DNA of 64,000 nucleotides from Oscarella lobularis (Eukaryota > Porifera > Homoscleromorpha > Homosclerophorida > Oscarellidae), in contig NC_089175.1 in assembly GCF_947507565.1 (NCBI RefSeq), forward strand, positions 6,127,733 through 6,191,732. The letters are read 5' to 3'. The notes under the pieces were generated by a model. That model was not told the origin of the DNA, did not search any database, and saw only the letters and a list, made by a program, of their open reading frames with translations. A program made the translations under genes and the position numbers. Shown piece by piece: positions 22,557 to 35,455 of the stretch (the stretch's first letter is position 1; the number at the start of each line of letters is the position of its first letter).

Positions 22557-24668
22557 ATGGATCCGTTTCGCGTTGAATCTCCACCTCGATCCTATTATTT
22601 TCCCTCGCCGCGGCTAGCGTTGACGAAAGACGAACGCGAGGTACGTCTGGCATTCAAAAAAACCTCTTCGAAACTCTGCTCCAGGCATGCTTGAGCCCGT
22701 CGAGACCGCAAAACGACACGATTCTCGATGTCGTGGACGACGGTCACGTGACATCACCCCAGTCTTCAATATTCGACGAATCTTGGCCGAGCCAAACGAC
22801 TCCAAGCAGCGCAGGCGGCGATAAAACGTCATCGAGACGCGAAACCCTACAAGGGGCCCCACTCGAGCCACCGACGCTCGACGAACCCGGATCGGTATTA
22901 GCAAAGTAAATAATAAAAAGAATCCCATGCAATATGTACAAGAAGAAATTATTCAAAAAAAATAGATATGTAAATCGCTTTCGAAACGACCCTCCAAAGA
23001 GTCGAGAAAAACGACGAAATGGAAACGGGGAGAAAAAAGAGGAAGAAACATTTTGGTGGCTTCGTACACCGTCTCCACCCGTATCAATAGCGGAAAGAGA
23101 CGCGAGCAGCGAACAATCGACCCCTTTGCACGACGACGACGACGAAAAAAATCTAGAAGCGAGAGCAGAAAATTTACTCAAAATGAGGTAAGAAATATAT
23201 GTGTGAAGGGAGGGGTCCCCCTTTTAGGATACGTCCAGGGTGGGTGTGTTCGACCAGATGACTTGTGTGAGTGCACAATGTGTCATTGATTCTCTCTGTC
23301 TGTTTGTTTGTAAACGCGCCCTTATGCTTGCAATCTGGCGGTGGAAATTGCCATAGAGCTAATGTCCGTAGAGGAATTCTCGTTATCCCATTACGCGAGG
23401 GTGCTAAACGGAATTCCAGGTGGAGTCCGTCCCCGTGAGCGTGTCAGTCGATTTTTTCGCTGCCAGACACTCAAAATGGCACTTAAACAGACGCGTGGCT
23501 CGATTGCGGTCTGCTAAGAAACGCCGTCAGACGTGACGCACTCATAAACAAACTAAGCTGATCTTCCTTTTAAAATTTCTCGAGGTGAGAGGACCCCCGC
23601 GCGTTCGTTTCCCTAATGAGGGGAGGAAAGAGATATCGTAAGGAAGCCCATGGCTTCGTTTCGCCCACCCCCCAAAAAACTAGATACATATGAAATAATA
23701 TCTTAGGATCCTATTGAAGTGTAACCGGTGCAGGGGATCTCTATTTTGTCGAAACCTTGACGACCAGGTGGGCGACGAGAACGGCTAATTGCTAAAAGGA
23801 TCCTGTTTGCGGAATGAGTCCTCTTCTCCCATCTTCCACCCCTTGGCTCCTCGTCGTATAGACGATAATAACGTCTACGAGCTTCCTGGTCCCCTTCTCC
23901 CCTATCCTATCTAATATGTTTTCTCTCGCCCTGCGAGAAAACGTAACCCAAGCCTCGGCCACCTTGACCCCTTAGATTATCATTTACCTAAGACCCTCTC
24001 CGCCAAAGTTTACTTACTATCGAATCTTGTTTTGGCAGCGACGCTCTCTCGTCGTCGTCGGCGGCATCGTCGTCGGCGCCGCGCGCCCACGTTAGCACTC
24101 TGGCGTCGTCGTCGACAGCGTCGACAACGTCGACAAAAACCGAGGAAGTCGAATTGGGTAGGAAACCGCCACCGCAGAGTCGACCGAGACCTCAACGCGG
24201 AAATGGCGAAGACGACATTCTCTATCGATGGCGTCTTCGTCGTCGTTTCGAGACGGCACGTCGCGATGTCGTCGATTCGCCGATTTTAGTCGAGAGGATG
24301 AGATTTCCGGTTGAAAGCGCCGGGCGCATTGAGCCGGACTACACAAATCCGGAAACGCCTCTCAACGTTCGTCTCGTCGACGACCCCCGTCGTCTTTGTC
24401 CTCGTCGTCGTCAAGACGTCGCCGTGCAAACAAAATCGACCATTGTCGACGATATCGACGATATCGATAAGGACGACGTTCTGCGTTCGCTCGTCGAAAG
24501 AGAGCGGCTCATCATCGACGATTTACGGTGAGGGCCGCGCGATTTAGATAGGGCACTGGCGCGACGTCGCGGCAATTCAACTTTTCTCTTTCTTCCCCCC
24601 TCCCCCCTACCCTCGCACTTTTCGTCGTTTTACCCCTTAGGCGAATCGACCGATTGTTGTCGAATTAG
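22557..24668 (+). CDS. Unrecognised protein with a DDILYRWRLRR motif
   Basis: Five exons fit in phase: 22557-22640, 22685-22905, 22966-23187, 24039-24527 and 24641-24668, giving 347 residues. The sequence is Ser/Pro-rich and mostly disordered. It contains ETFWWLRTPSPPVSIAE, a short helical motif DDILYRWRLRRRFETARRD, a run of Asp/Ile (DDIDDIDKDDVLRSLVERER) and a short C-terminal helix ending RRIDRLLSN. The W-x-L-R-R motif reminds me of PROSER3-like proteins, but I cannot confirm it. It shares a short divergent promoter with PFDN2. The third intron is about 850 bases and holds nothing I recognise. Confidence 0.55.
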
Positions 24669-25294
24669 AACCCGTTAGCGAAATGACTTCCCCTTCGACT
24701 ATCAGCTTGGCGCGTCGCCCGGCCCCCCGTGTACGTATGGGACGCATTCCGGGACGAACTATGGCAATGCAACGGTCTGTCGTCCGTCTCGAGGAAATCT
24801 TAGTTTATGCAGTTGATAAAGACTCGTACACCTTCCTCGTGACGCTTCCTCGTTGCAAGCCAATTAGACGTCGAGTTCACTTAGCTCCTAATGAGGGCCT
24901 CATTTCGCATGCCCTACGCATTTCCATTCGTAATGACTCTCCTGTTGAGACTCGTCCCCTCCTCAATACAAATATTGGAAAGATGCCTTTGGCCCCGCGG
25001 CCTCCCTAACGGCCAGTCGGCGGCGGCGTCCCCGTCATCTAGCGATTAGGAAACATTTTGCGGGTTCGCTTGTTTCCGCGCTAATGAGCGAGGCGAGCGC
25101 CGCTCCCATCGAATTAACGCGACGCTTTAATGGGTCTCGGTTTAAGTAGCGCGGTCGGAGTCCCCCCGCTTAGTAATTCTAATGAATGACATGCGTCCGA
25201 ATGTTGTTTCGGTGTCCACTATTGGCTACACATAAGCGTTTTTGCGCCCCACCTGCCTGTCATTGTATCGCTGGGCGTCGTTGCATGCGGAACG
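24669..25294. other. Intergenic, possible small ORF 24683-25009
   Basis: A 108-codon plus-strand frame (MTSPSTISLARRPAPRVRMG...) begins 14 bases after the previous stop. It shows no known domain and no splice signals, so I do not call it. The rest is upstream sequence of the homeobox gene and may hold its regulatory sites. Confidence 0.4.
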
Positions 25295-26214
25295 ATGTTG
25301 ATGACTATGGAACGTTCTCCGACCAGCAGCGTAGGCAGCATCGTACGCGGATCGTCTCGTCCCTTGAAGGGCTTTCGAATCGATGATATTCTCGGTGGCG
25401 GTGGCAACGGCGGCGGCAAAACGCCGCCTCCGTCGCCGCTGTCGCACTCGTCCCCCACGACTCCATATTCGTTCAATCCGACTATGTATCACGGGCCTTC
25501 GTGGCCTTCCCATCCCTTCTTCTATCCGAAAACGTTTTCACCTCAAGGTATGGATTGCGTACGCACGTCCGCCCGCTGTGCTATTTGCCTTTGATCGGCT
25601 GTTTATTTTATTTACTTATCCTCGCCCGTCCTAAACGAGCCTGATGGAACTTCGCCTTGACTATGTCCTTTCTAATAGTCTTGAATTGTGGCGGGGTCGC
25701 TCTTGATCGGTCGTTGTCGTCGCACTGCCGCCGCCGACACTCGTCGTCGGCGTCGTCGTTTACGCCCTATCAGTGTCCGGTTACGGTTGCGGCCGCTGCC
25801 GCGCGTGTCGCCTGTGCCGCGACCGCCACCTTTCGGCCGCCGAGCGAGCCGGCGCGTTCGGCCTCTCCAGCGTCTTCGTCGCACGATTCGGCCGGCGGTG
25901 GAAGTGGCGGCGGCGCCGTTGCGGCGACCGCAACCGCGCGACGACGCAAGTCGCGCACCGTCTTTTCCGACATGCAATTACTCGGCTTGGAACGCAAATT
26001 CCTCGTGCAGAAATATCTTTCGGTGCCCGATCGCGTTGAATTGGCCGCCGCTCTTCGGCTCACCGAGACGCAGGTGAAGACGTGGTTTCAGAATCGTCGA
26101 ATGAAATGGAAGAAGCAAAGTCGCAGTAGCGACGATACGGGTGGCCCGTCGGACAAACATCGCGCCGCCAACGTCGGCGGGAAATCGTCGGAGCCTCCGG
26201 CAGACACTCAATAG
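25295..26214 (+). CDS. Bsx/Bar-like ANTP-class homeobox transcription factor
   Basis: Two exons in phase 1: 25295-25547 and 25679-26214, 262 residues. Near the N terminus is [10 protein letters not shown], an eh1-like motif of the type that binds Groucho and resembles the SFFIEDIL of Bsx. The homeodomain opens [20 protein letters not shown], continues [19 protein letters not shown] and closes with [25 protein letters not shown], LSxPxRVELA and [15 protein letters not shown] are closest to Bsx, then Barx; Q50 of the recognition helix is present. Sponges are known to have a BarBsh-type gene, which fits. Ala/Ser/Gly-rich linkers flank the domain. Three Met codons lie close together (25295, 25301, 25307), so the exact start is open. 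Confidence 0.9.
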
Positions 26215-26866
26215 ATACAATGGATGGGGGTAGTGTAAATAGAACCCGCTGGCGGATACTTAGTAGTGTCCTCAGATGTTGTTAGTCGCTTTGAGAGAGA
26301 CGATGCCTTTCTGATTTTGTAGCGTCTAATGTATGAAGAGGTAGGGCCGATTGTCTCTCTGTCTGCGTTTTAAGAAAAAAAATTGACTCTGCTTGGCGGT
26401 GGGGTGTCGCGTTCACAGTGGGAAGGCGTTGCGGGTTTCTTTGTGCCCTCCGGTTTGTGTGTCTATGCATATTCAGCTCTTCAGTCGATTACGATGTAAC
26501 GTCAAGCTTTGATGATGCATGCAAACTCGGTTTGAAGGGTGCCAAGTTCATGTTTCGATAATACCTGGCGGGAGGGGGGGCGGGTGATCTAATTGGCACG
26601 GAATTGAAACGAAATCAAAGGAGGATGTCTGTTTCGTGATAAACACAATACGGCATATTTTGCTGAGTGAGCTCATTTATTAATCACGCGTAGCCTCGAG
26701 AGACAGAACGTCACGATATAATCACATTATTCAATTCGAAATATCGAATACCTTATTGATCTGTCGCACAACACGTGTTACACCACATGCGTAAACTCGT
26801 CAACTCGCATGCGCAAGCTCACCGATTTCCTTCTCACTTTCGTCGCAAAATCTCGCCGAAATCACT
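26215..26866. other. 3' flank of homeobox gene and ARCN1 promoter
   Basis: About 650 bases with no gene. The first part is probably 3' UTR of the homeobox gene; the last part is the ARCN1 promoter. No other structure was noticed. Confidence 0.5.
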
Positions 26867-29138
26867 ATGGTCTGCAGCTCCATCGTCTGCCACGGGTATA
26901 CAAATGTCTTCTAGGTACTTTTAGCGGCTGCAATCTGCACGAAAAATGGCAAACGTGAGTGGGCGGCCCCCCCGAGAGGATCGTGACGTGGCACCGTCTC
27001 GTTTTCTAGCGCTCGTCTCGCGCCAGTTCGTCGAAATGAGCCGATCGCGCATCGAAGGCCTTCTCGCCGCCTTTCCCAAGCTCATAGGCACGGGAAAACA
27101 GCACACGTTCGTCGAAACGGAGAGCGTGCGCTACGTTTATCAACCGCTCGAAAAAATGTTCATGGTCCTTCTGACGACGAAAGCGTCGAACATACTCGAA
27201 GACTTGGAAACGCTTCGACTCTTTTCGCGAGTGGTAAAGCGAGATAATTGAGAAAACGAATTTTTTTGAATTTATTTTTTTTTAGATTCCTGAATATTGT
27301 TCGGCTCTCGATGAGGCGGAAGTGTCGAAAAAAGCGTTCGAGCTCATTTTCGCCTTCGACGAGATCATCGCTCTCGGTTACCGAGAGAACGTGAATCTCG
27401 CTCAAATACGAACGTTCACGGAAATGGACAGCCACGAGGAGAAATTATTCAAAGCCGTTCGACAGGTACACGAAAAAAGAAATACTTATATGAATTAATT
27501 AGTATTGATTACGTGGGTGGGCAGAGTCAAATGGAAGAGGCTAAATCTGTGATGAAGAAGAAGGCGAAGGAATTGGCCCAGGCCAAGCGAGAGGCTCAAA
27601 AATCGGGTAGATCTCGAACTCATGCAGGTTCGTTATAAATAAATAAATAAATATAACCAATTGATAAAGAGTCTTTCTCTAGGAGGAATTAGTTCGAGTG
27701 ACTACGGGATGAGTGGTCACGGACACACCTACGTTGAATCGAGTTCCATGCGATCGGATTCTTCCTATAGAGACACGTCAATGTCGTCATCATCATCATC
27801 ATCATCATTTTCATCGCGTTCCTCCTCTTCGAAGTACAAATTAATTTAATCTAATTACTTATTAAATAAATACAATAATTTTTAGACCTTCTATGAGTAA
27901 AGCGTTGAAGCTGGGCTCGAAGGGAAAAGGGGTCGATTCCTTTGTGAATCAGTTGAAGAGTGAAGGCACTGGTAAGGTCACATGATCATAATATCCATGA
28001 TATTTTACGGGTTCTTCTTTAGATATTACTAGTGTTTCTTCTTCGTCGAGGCCGACTCGCGGAAGTCAGGCTCCGCCTGCGCCTACCATGGCAACAGAGA
28101 GGCTAGATTAGCTAATCAAACTATTTTATTATTGATTTTTTCTCTCTGCGCAGTGTTCACGTTCGTATTCAAGAGAAACTTTCCCTGGAAGCGGGCCGCG
28201 ACGGGGGGCTAAAGAACCTCGAGGTTCTCGGCATCATGCATCTGCGCGTGCGCGACGCGCCGAACAGTCACATTCAGCTGCACGTGCAGAATGACGACAC
28301 CAGAGGATTCCAACTTCAGGTACAAGAAGAATCATTTTCAAATAAATACTATATGATATCTTTTAGCCTCATCCCAATGTCGATAAGAAACTATTTCAGC
28401 GAGAGTCCATTTTGGGACTGAAGCAGGCTGGCAAAGGATTTCCGCTAAATAACGACGTTGGTATAGTCAAGTGGAGACTGCAGTCGGTGGACGAAGCACT
28501 AATGCCTCTGACAAGTAATAATAATAATACTCTTAATCATTATTTATTTATTTATTTCTCAGTTAATTGTTGGCCATCCGAGAGCGGCGGAAATTGCGAG
28601 GTGAACATCGAATACGAATTGCAAGTGGAAGACATGGAATTGCACGACGTCACGATCAGCGTCCCAGTCCCGTTAGTACACACACACTAATAATATACCA
28701 TTGATTTATTGATTTATTTTATTTTAGGACCGGCGTCGGCGCTCCCGTCGTCGAAAGTTGCGACGGCGAATATAAGCACGAGAGCAAGAAGGGTCTTCTC
28801 AATTGGACCGTGCCGCTCATCGACGTCAATAACAAGAGCGGCACCTTAGAATTTTCCATAGCCGGTCGGCAGGACGACTTCTTTCCTATCAACGTCTACT
28901 TTGTATCGCCCAAGAGTTTCTGCGATCTTCACGTAAGAGATTATAATGAGAATTAATTATATTATAGAATTTAATTAATAATATATTTTTATAAATTTTA
29001 ATTATAGAATTAATTATTTCGCGAACGAATTTTCGTTTTTTTCTTTAGGTGGATGAAGTTCGGCATACGGAAGAGAATAAGGCGGTGCGATTTTCGTCCG
29101 AAATGGCTCTTCTTGTGGACAAGTATACGATCGTTTGA
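26867..29138 (+). CDS. ARCN1: Coatomer subunit delta (archain)
   Basis: Delta-COP is a subunit of the COPI coat for Golgi-to-ER transport. The initiator ATG at 26867-26869 is an exon of its own coding part: it is followed by an intron, and 26915-26954 continues [13 protein letters not shown]. Later exons include 27010-27233 ([20 protein letters not shown]), 27286-27465 ([20 protein letters not shown]), 27525-27627 ([17 protein letters not shown]), a Ser-rich linker, [11 protein letters not shown], and the mu-homology domain ([59 protein letters not shown]), ending at 29138 with LLVDKYTIV. About 13 exons. The longain-like head and the C-terminal domain are complete. Confidence 0.97.
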
Positions 29139-30042
29139 TTAGTGCGTAGTCATACAATATGTATGTTTAAAAAAAGTGGGAAATAGAAGTTTTCTACTGT
29201 ACGTCTACGCGATTGTTAGCGTGCGTCTTTTTATTGTTCGGCATGCAATGGTCTGCTGCGAAACGGAGCTCTCGCGATGCCTTTCGACGTTCGGCGGACT
29301 GCGATCAGCCTTGGCGCTGCTTGTGTTTCTGATTTTTCTCGCAGACGACGCGAAGGCGGCCTTTTCTCTTCACGAATCGACACGCCGAGCAGCGGAGCTT
29401 GAGCGAAGATCTCACTTTGAGTCCTCTCGACGCTTGGACGAAAGCGACGGGTCCTAGAGCGGCGATTTTCGTGAAAAGGTAGGAAAACATGGACCGTCGC
29501 GCAGAGAACACGTGAAAGTAGCGCACGTTAGCTATTAAACTTCCGCAAAAACCCCCAGACTACACCACATTCCTACGCGTGCCTAATGAGTCTGCGGTAA
29601 TACGTACACCGGTTCTCGCACGCAAACAGGAAACAACCGGTTTTTTTCCTCTCCGTACCATATATATTTCACGAACAAAAACACGCGCTCTTCGTGACTC
29701 GATCTTGATCTTGAGCGAAAAAACGAGTCAATAGCCTAAGGACTTCCGATAAATCCCTTGTGACTGCGCTAATAGGCTCGAGGGCAAACGTTTATAAATA
29801 GAAACTTGTGCGAGGGCGAGTCCGAAAAAAACCGAAAAAAACGTAATTAGACACCTCCTCGCGAATCGTTTTCGCTCCCCCGCACTTTAACCGGCTCCAC
29901 ACACAAATCTCGGAAGGGGAAAACGAGACGCGGAAGGAAAACGGTGGGTGGGGGGGCGTGACGCGAATTCCCCACCAACACTGGATACCAACCGCGTGGC
30001 CCACCTCAAATCGTTCAGTAGATCCTCGTGCGCTTACGCAAC
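29139..30042. other. Intergenic, small open frames only
   Basis: A 93-codon plus-strand frame (29176-29457) with a hydrophobic stretch ([17 protein letters not shown]) is present, but without a good start context or partner exon. I see nothing else in about 900 bases. Confidence 0.4.
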
Positions 30043-33000
30043 ATGAGCGGTTCCACGTCGACGGCTCTCCTCACGTCCTCGCTCTTCTCCGAGCCGCGCT
30101 CGCGCACCAAGTCCGGGCAAATGGCGAAGATGTCCGTCGAGAAGCCGCCGGCGCGAAAAGCGTCGCGCTGTCTCTCGCTCGCCGGCCAATCGACGTCGGG
30201 CGCTTCGCGTCGAAAGATTTCCACGATGCGTCCCATTCGCCTGCCCGGTTCGCGAAAAACGATTTTCGCGCCGTTTCCGCTACTTCCGACGTTTTCTTTA
30301 GGTCTCGTCAAGGGCGACGGCGCGCTTACGGGAAAAGAGGGCGTGACCGCTTTGCTACTCGCTATGCAGCATTTCGCTCGCGAGCGCGAACTCCAATTGG
30401 CCGGATGCAAAATCCTCACCACGTGGGGAACGATTTGTAAGAGCGCGAAGAAAAAAAGCGAAAACAAATATGGCGTCCCTTTCATCTGACACTTGTTTTT
30501 TTTTTTTTCGCGCGAAGGCGAAAAGGATTTCAGCATTAGTCCGCTCGGATCGGCGTCGCGAGTTATGCATACGTTCGCCGACGATGCCGAAGTCGTCGAG
30601 TGGGGCATCGCCGCCCTTGGGAAAGTTATCGCTGGTAAGATCTCCGTAAGAGGACACCACTTCCGGGTAGAGGGAGTAGAGGGGACGGGTGTTGCGGGTT
30701 CCCGTATTATCAATTTGGCGCGCGCAGCTGCCCCGAGGCGCCGATACCTGTCGATTTCACGAGAGGCGATCGCGTCAGCGACGCATCGCCCGTTTTATCA
30801 ATTATCTCCCCCAATCCCATCAGGGGCCAGAGGGGGGCCCCTTTCCTCACGGATCCCCCGCCGAATAGAAACGCAACATAAACGTATCGCTCCTTATCGC
30901 TCTCGCCCCCCGGCAGCAGACGCATTGACGTCAGCAGAACCGATTCTGATTGGATCGAATGTCTTCCGTCGCGCATGCGCACTTCCTAACGTCAATCTAG
31001 ATCGAAAAATAGAGCCCTTCCCCTCCTGATTGCGCGGCTAGTCTTAAATGTCGACGACACGCTCCCACGAGTCATTACTACTGAGATCCCTATCCGAGGG
31101 ACAATTGGACGCGTCGAAAGGAAGAATGCTTCTCTGTCAAACGAGACCCAAATTGCCTCTCTGTCGAACGACGTCACTTTCGCCCTATCGTCTCGGCAAA
31201 CCCAAGCCCAAGCATCGCCCCCTTCGCCAAGCTCTTTCCTTCGGCGATGCATCCATATCTTTACTAAAAGCAGCTGACCCGGGGGGTGACAATTGATATT
31301 TCGCGCGAAATAATTTTTTCCTTACGCCCCCGCCCCCGCCTTTCAGATGATCCAGATCAGGGCGACAAAGTTCTTCGCGACGGCGGCGTTGGCGCCGTTC
31401 TCGACGCGCTTCGACGCTTTGCAGAGAACGCGTGTCTGCAAGCGAAAGGATGCGCAACGCTGGGCCACTTAGCGGCGACAGGTCAGTGATCAGTGGAGCA
31501 ACACTTATTCTAATTCTCCTAATATCAACGCAACTCGCGTCCCTCGCATCCGATCTATTAGAACAAGAACTCGCGTCATTTGTACTTTGAGGATACCAGG
31601 TGTTTTTTCCACGCGTACCCTATGAGCGACTCGGCGATTTTGTCCCGCGCGTATCGTTTGGCGGATCAGGTCCTCGCGCTTTCAAGTGAGCCATCCGTCC
31701 GTGTCATCTCTCCTTCCTTTATTTATTTTAACGTGGAATGGGATCTATTGACGTTTTTTGTTCCTCGTCGCTTAGAGGAGCTCGCACGTGCCGTCGCCGC
31801 GGCTGGCGGCGTTCAGCAGAGTCTCCAAGCTCTTCGTCACTTTCCCAACGACGTCGATGTCCAAAAAGCCGGTTGCCATGCCTTGGCCAATATGTCGCTC
31901 GAAGGCGAGGCATTTGTCCGAGAAAAAGAAACCGGATTTCATCCGTCTTTTTATGCAGAGTGCGTTGCTGACGATGTCGTTGCTAATGGCGGTCTCGAGT
32001 TGATGTTGGCTGCCATTGCAAGGTTTCCGGACGATGCGGAGCTTCAGGACAGTGCGTGCCGAGCGATTGGGAGTCTAGCGGCAAACGGTGAGAAAATCTC
32101 AGCCTTTTGCCCCCGCGAGAGAAATTCCGCGACGCTTCCACACGCTTCCACTCATAAACATTCCCATGCAGATGGACTTTGCCGGCAGGTGGCGACGGCC
32201 GGCGGGATGCGCGTCGTTCTCGAAGCGATGAAGAAGCACAAGGAAAGCGATTTGGTGCAGGAGTGCGGCTGCTGGGCCATTGTGTCCATGTCCGAGAATT
32301 GTACGCGAGTATTCGGTATGATTTCTTTATGACGTTTTTCGAGTAGGTGAGAATTGCGTTGATCTGATCAACGCCGGTGCCATGGACGCGACGCTCTACG
32401 CTATGGAGATGTATTATACCGGCGATGCGTTGCAGGAGTACGGGTGTCGCATTTTGGCGAATATGTCCGTTGCTGGTTAGTCGAGCAGCGCTGAGAGCGT
32501 TTTGAAATGGTAGGGGAGACAATTGTTTTCCCCCTTTAGATAATTTTGAGCCGTCCATGGCGAATGAAAAGATTGTTGACGCGATACTCGGCGCCATGGA
32601 GCGCTATACGAAGAACTTGGAAATCCAAGAGCACGCGCTGTTTGGTTTGGGAAAGGTTATCCTCGATTCTGGTGAGTCGTGGGGGAGGTCTGGGGTCGAA
32701 AGTGCACCCACGTTGATTCTCCCTGACGCAAATCGCACTTAGCAGGAAAGTGATGTTTGTTTGACGTACGCACGTAGAGTTATTGACTTTGTACGCTTTC
32801 GAGAGGCTTCTGTGTGGTGGTACAACCCGTCACTTGTCCTGACACGTAATCAGCACCTGTGGGAATCATATACCTTACAGGGCTTACACGTGATTAGCGC
32901 CTGTGTAATCAAAAATTCCGTCATCTAGATACGATTCACGATCACGTGATACAGAATGACGGCATCAAGTTGATCGTTTCCGCTTTGAACGCGTTTCCCA

Positions 33001-34443
33001 ATAACATTCAAGTGGTTCAGAGCAGTTGTCGCGCGCTCGGCGCACTGGCCATGCACAAGACGACTCGACATCTGATGGAAGAGGACGGCGGCGTAGATGC
33101 CATCATAAAAACGATCAAACGCGAAGAATTGGCCAATAATCAAGTCGTTCAGATGATCTGCTGCAATACGTTGGCTTGTTTGGTTGACCAAGCAGGTCGG
33201 TCAAAAGTCACGTGGATTAAATCAATAATTTATAGTATTGACCCCTTTTAGATGTTTCGCTGAAGAAACGCATTGTAGATGCAACGACGACGAAGGCGAT
33301 GGTTGCGGCGGTGAAGACGTTTCCAAGCGACGCTGAATTGGCTGAGTGCGTGTGCCGTGCAGTCAGCTCCCTTGCAGCCTCAGGTGAGACCCTTTGGTAC
33401 TTACTTACACTAGGAAATGGGCTTTATGTGTGTGTAGAGGAACTTCTTCCGCAAGTTCAGGCATCTGGGGCTTTTCAAGCCGTACTCAGTTCCCTCGAAT
33501 CTCACAAGGATAACCCGGACGTGCAGGAGGTGGGAGTTCACGCTATAAGGTCAGTCCTTGATTAAAATAAATAAATAAATAAATATATACGTTCTTTAGT
33601 TTTGCTGATCTTTTGAAGTCTGCATCTCCCGGATCTGTGTCGATCAATGCTCTCGTCTCAGCCGTTGCCGGCGGAATGAATGAACTCGGTGACAACGTCA
33701 CGATTCAGATGAACGGATGCCGACTTCTCTCGCACTGCGCTCTCAAGGAAAGCAATCACGTTGCCATAGCGAAGGAGTGCGGCGTTCGAGCGACACTTCG
33801 CACCATGAAAGGATTTCCCAAGAATGCAACAATTCAGGAGAGCGGATGCCGTCTCCTTGGCCTCCTCTCCTACAACTGTAATAAATCAGTAAAACATAAG
33901 GAATAGTCTCCCTGACTTATTTTATCGTTTTTAGCTGAAACTCAGCAATATGTCGTGAGTTTGGGCGGCATTGAAGCGACTCTCGCTGCCATGATTTCCT
34001 GTAATGTGGCAGAAGTTCTAGTGGCAGCGTGCGGGACATTGACCTGCGTTGCCATGACTGGTATGTGTATAAATAAAATCGATACGTTTTACAAGAGTCT
34101 TCTGTTCTATTTAGAGAAAAATGTTGAGCGTATTGTAGCCCAGGATGGAATCAAGTCCATCGTGGATTCCATGCTTGCGTTTCCGGAGAATAAGGACGTT
34201 CAGATGACCGGATGTTTGGCTTTGAAGATGCTCACAGAGTCAAGTACGCAAGCGCAAATTGATTGGAATAATATTTTTTATTTGTGTGCTCTTATAGAAT
34301 CGGTTATTGGCAAAATTGTTTCTGCTGGGGGCGTGGACGCTCTCACGAAAGCCATCGAAGCCTTTCCAAAGATAACCGACCTGACGAAGGAAGCCGAAGA
34401 CGCATTGGAAACAATCAAAAAGCAAACTAGTAAGAAAGAGTGA
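30043..34443 (+). CDS. Armadillo-repeat protein with one repeat per exon
   Basis: From about 30300 to 34443 a chain of short exons each encodes one ARM repeat of about 42 residues, for example GVQQSLQALRHFPNDVDVQK, GLELMLAAIARFPDDAELQD, GMRVVLEAMKKHKESDLVQE, GIKLIVSALNAFPNNIQVVQ, GIKSIVDSMLAFPENKDVQM and the last, GVDALTKAIEAFPKITDLTK, before the stop at 34443. Around 14 repeats are visible; one exon (about 32930-33195) and one near 33602-33880 hold two. The repeated pattern (GGhxxhhxAhxxFPxxxxhQxxGCxhL) resembles ARMC6-type and LRRK-type ARM repeats, but I cannot assign an orthologue. The start at 30043 (MSGSTSTALLTSSLFSEP) is the least certain part. A 700-base intron (30636-31346) separates the second and third repeat exons. 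Confidence 0.8.
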
Positions 34444-34685
34444 TTCTATGCATATCAATAAATAAATCAATAAAATTCTCTACAGAGACTTGAAGCGTAG
34501 TTGAGATGGAACCGTCTGGTACTGTAGTAGTTAGACAAAGAACGCATTGAGTTCGTCTGTGCGTGCGTGCAATGTCTTCAGTGTGGATGTGCCTATCTAA
34601 TTTTTGTGTTTTCGTTTACGTGTGTATTAATTATGCGTGTCAAGACTCGTCAATCACCGATAATAAAAAAACACCAATAGTCCAT
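34444..34685. other. Convergent 3' ends
   Basis: Short region between the ARM gene and RBM7. AATAAATAAATCAATAAAA right after the ARM stop (about 34457) is a likely polyadenylation signal. Confidence 0.5.
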
Positions 34686-35455
34686 TTATCGTCTTCCTTC
34701 GTAATAGCTTCTGTCACTTCTCGAAGGCGGAAACTGCTGGTCAGAATATCGATAATTCCAGTGAGGAGCGCTAAGACTTCGATATCGATCGAGCGGCGCT
34801 CCGCGTCTCGGCTCGTACGAACGCTCGTCGTGGTCGCGTCGATCCAGCGGCGCTCCACGTCGCGGTTCATAAAAATATCCGAAACGTTCGTCGTTGTCAT
34901 GGTGACGACGATAGCGACGTCTCTCGTCGTCGTCTTCGCGACTCCTCGAATATCGAGCGTCGAAATCGTCCCGAGAAAGCCTATCCCAATCTCCGTAGTG
35001 CCGACGGTCGGGCGAACGTCTTCCGTGATCCGGGTACTCGCGACGTACGCTTCGATCTCGTTCGGCTCGATATCGGGCGTATTCCGGAGGCCAGCTATCT
35101 CGAACGGCGTCCAATCCGCCGCCGCCGCTCGCGCCGCCGCTCGTCTGCGTGCTTCGACGCACGACGATCGCGCTTCCGTAGAGTTCGGTGCCCTTGAACA
35201 CTTCCTCGGCGTACGGCACGCTCAGGGAGTGGTGGAAGCGCACGAAGCCGAAGCCGCGATGCTTGCTCGGCTCGTCTCTGTTGCGCGGGATGTAAACCGA
35301 GTGGACGGGGCCTGCCTGTTCGCGTGAAGAAGTGTTTTCCGGGGGACCCTCTTTCGTTCTCGACCTACCTGGACGAAGAGCTCGTGGAGTATGTCGTCTG
35401 TGACTTCTTCGCGAAGGTTTCCGACGTAGACCGAGCAGTCCTTCGAATTTGTCAT
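34686..35455 (-). CDS. RBM7: RNA-binding protein 7/11-like
   Basis: Two exons: 35369-35455 and 34686-35315, 238 residues. One RRM: RNP2 is VYVGNL, and RNP1 lies in the second exon (HRGFGFVRF). The end of the RRM, SVPYAEEVFKGTELYGSAI, matches the SVPYAMNLLNGIKLYGRPI of RBM7. RBM7 is the RNA-binding part of the nuclear exosome targeting (NEXT) complex with MTR4 and ZCCHC8. The C-terminal half is rich in R, D, Y and S (RRYRRHHDNDERFGYF) with two copies of YEPRRGAPLDR. RBM11 is the alternative; invertebrates usually have a single member. Confidence 0.88.

Noticed and set aside
24683-25009. 108-codon frame before the homeobox gene
   Set aside because: No domain, no splice partner and close to the previous stop. 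Kept only as a note.
25672-26077. Arg-rich frames on both strands over the homeobox exon
   Set aside because: Out-of-frame translations of CG-rich homeobox coding sequence.
30015-30713. 232-codon minus-strand frame
   Set aside because: Antisense to the first ARM exons; no domain.
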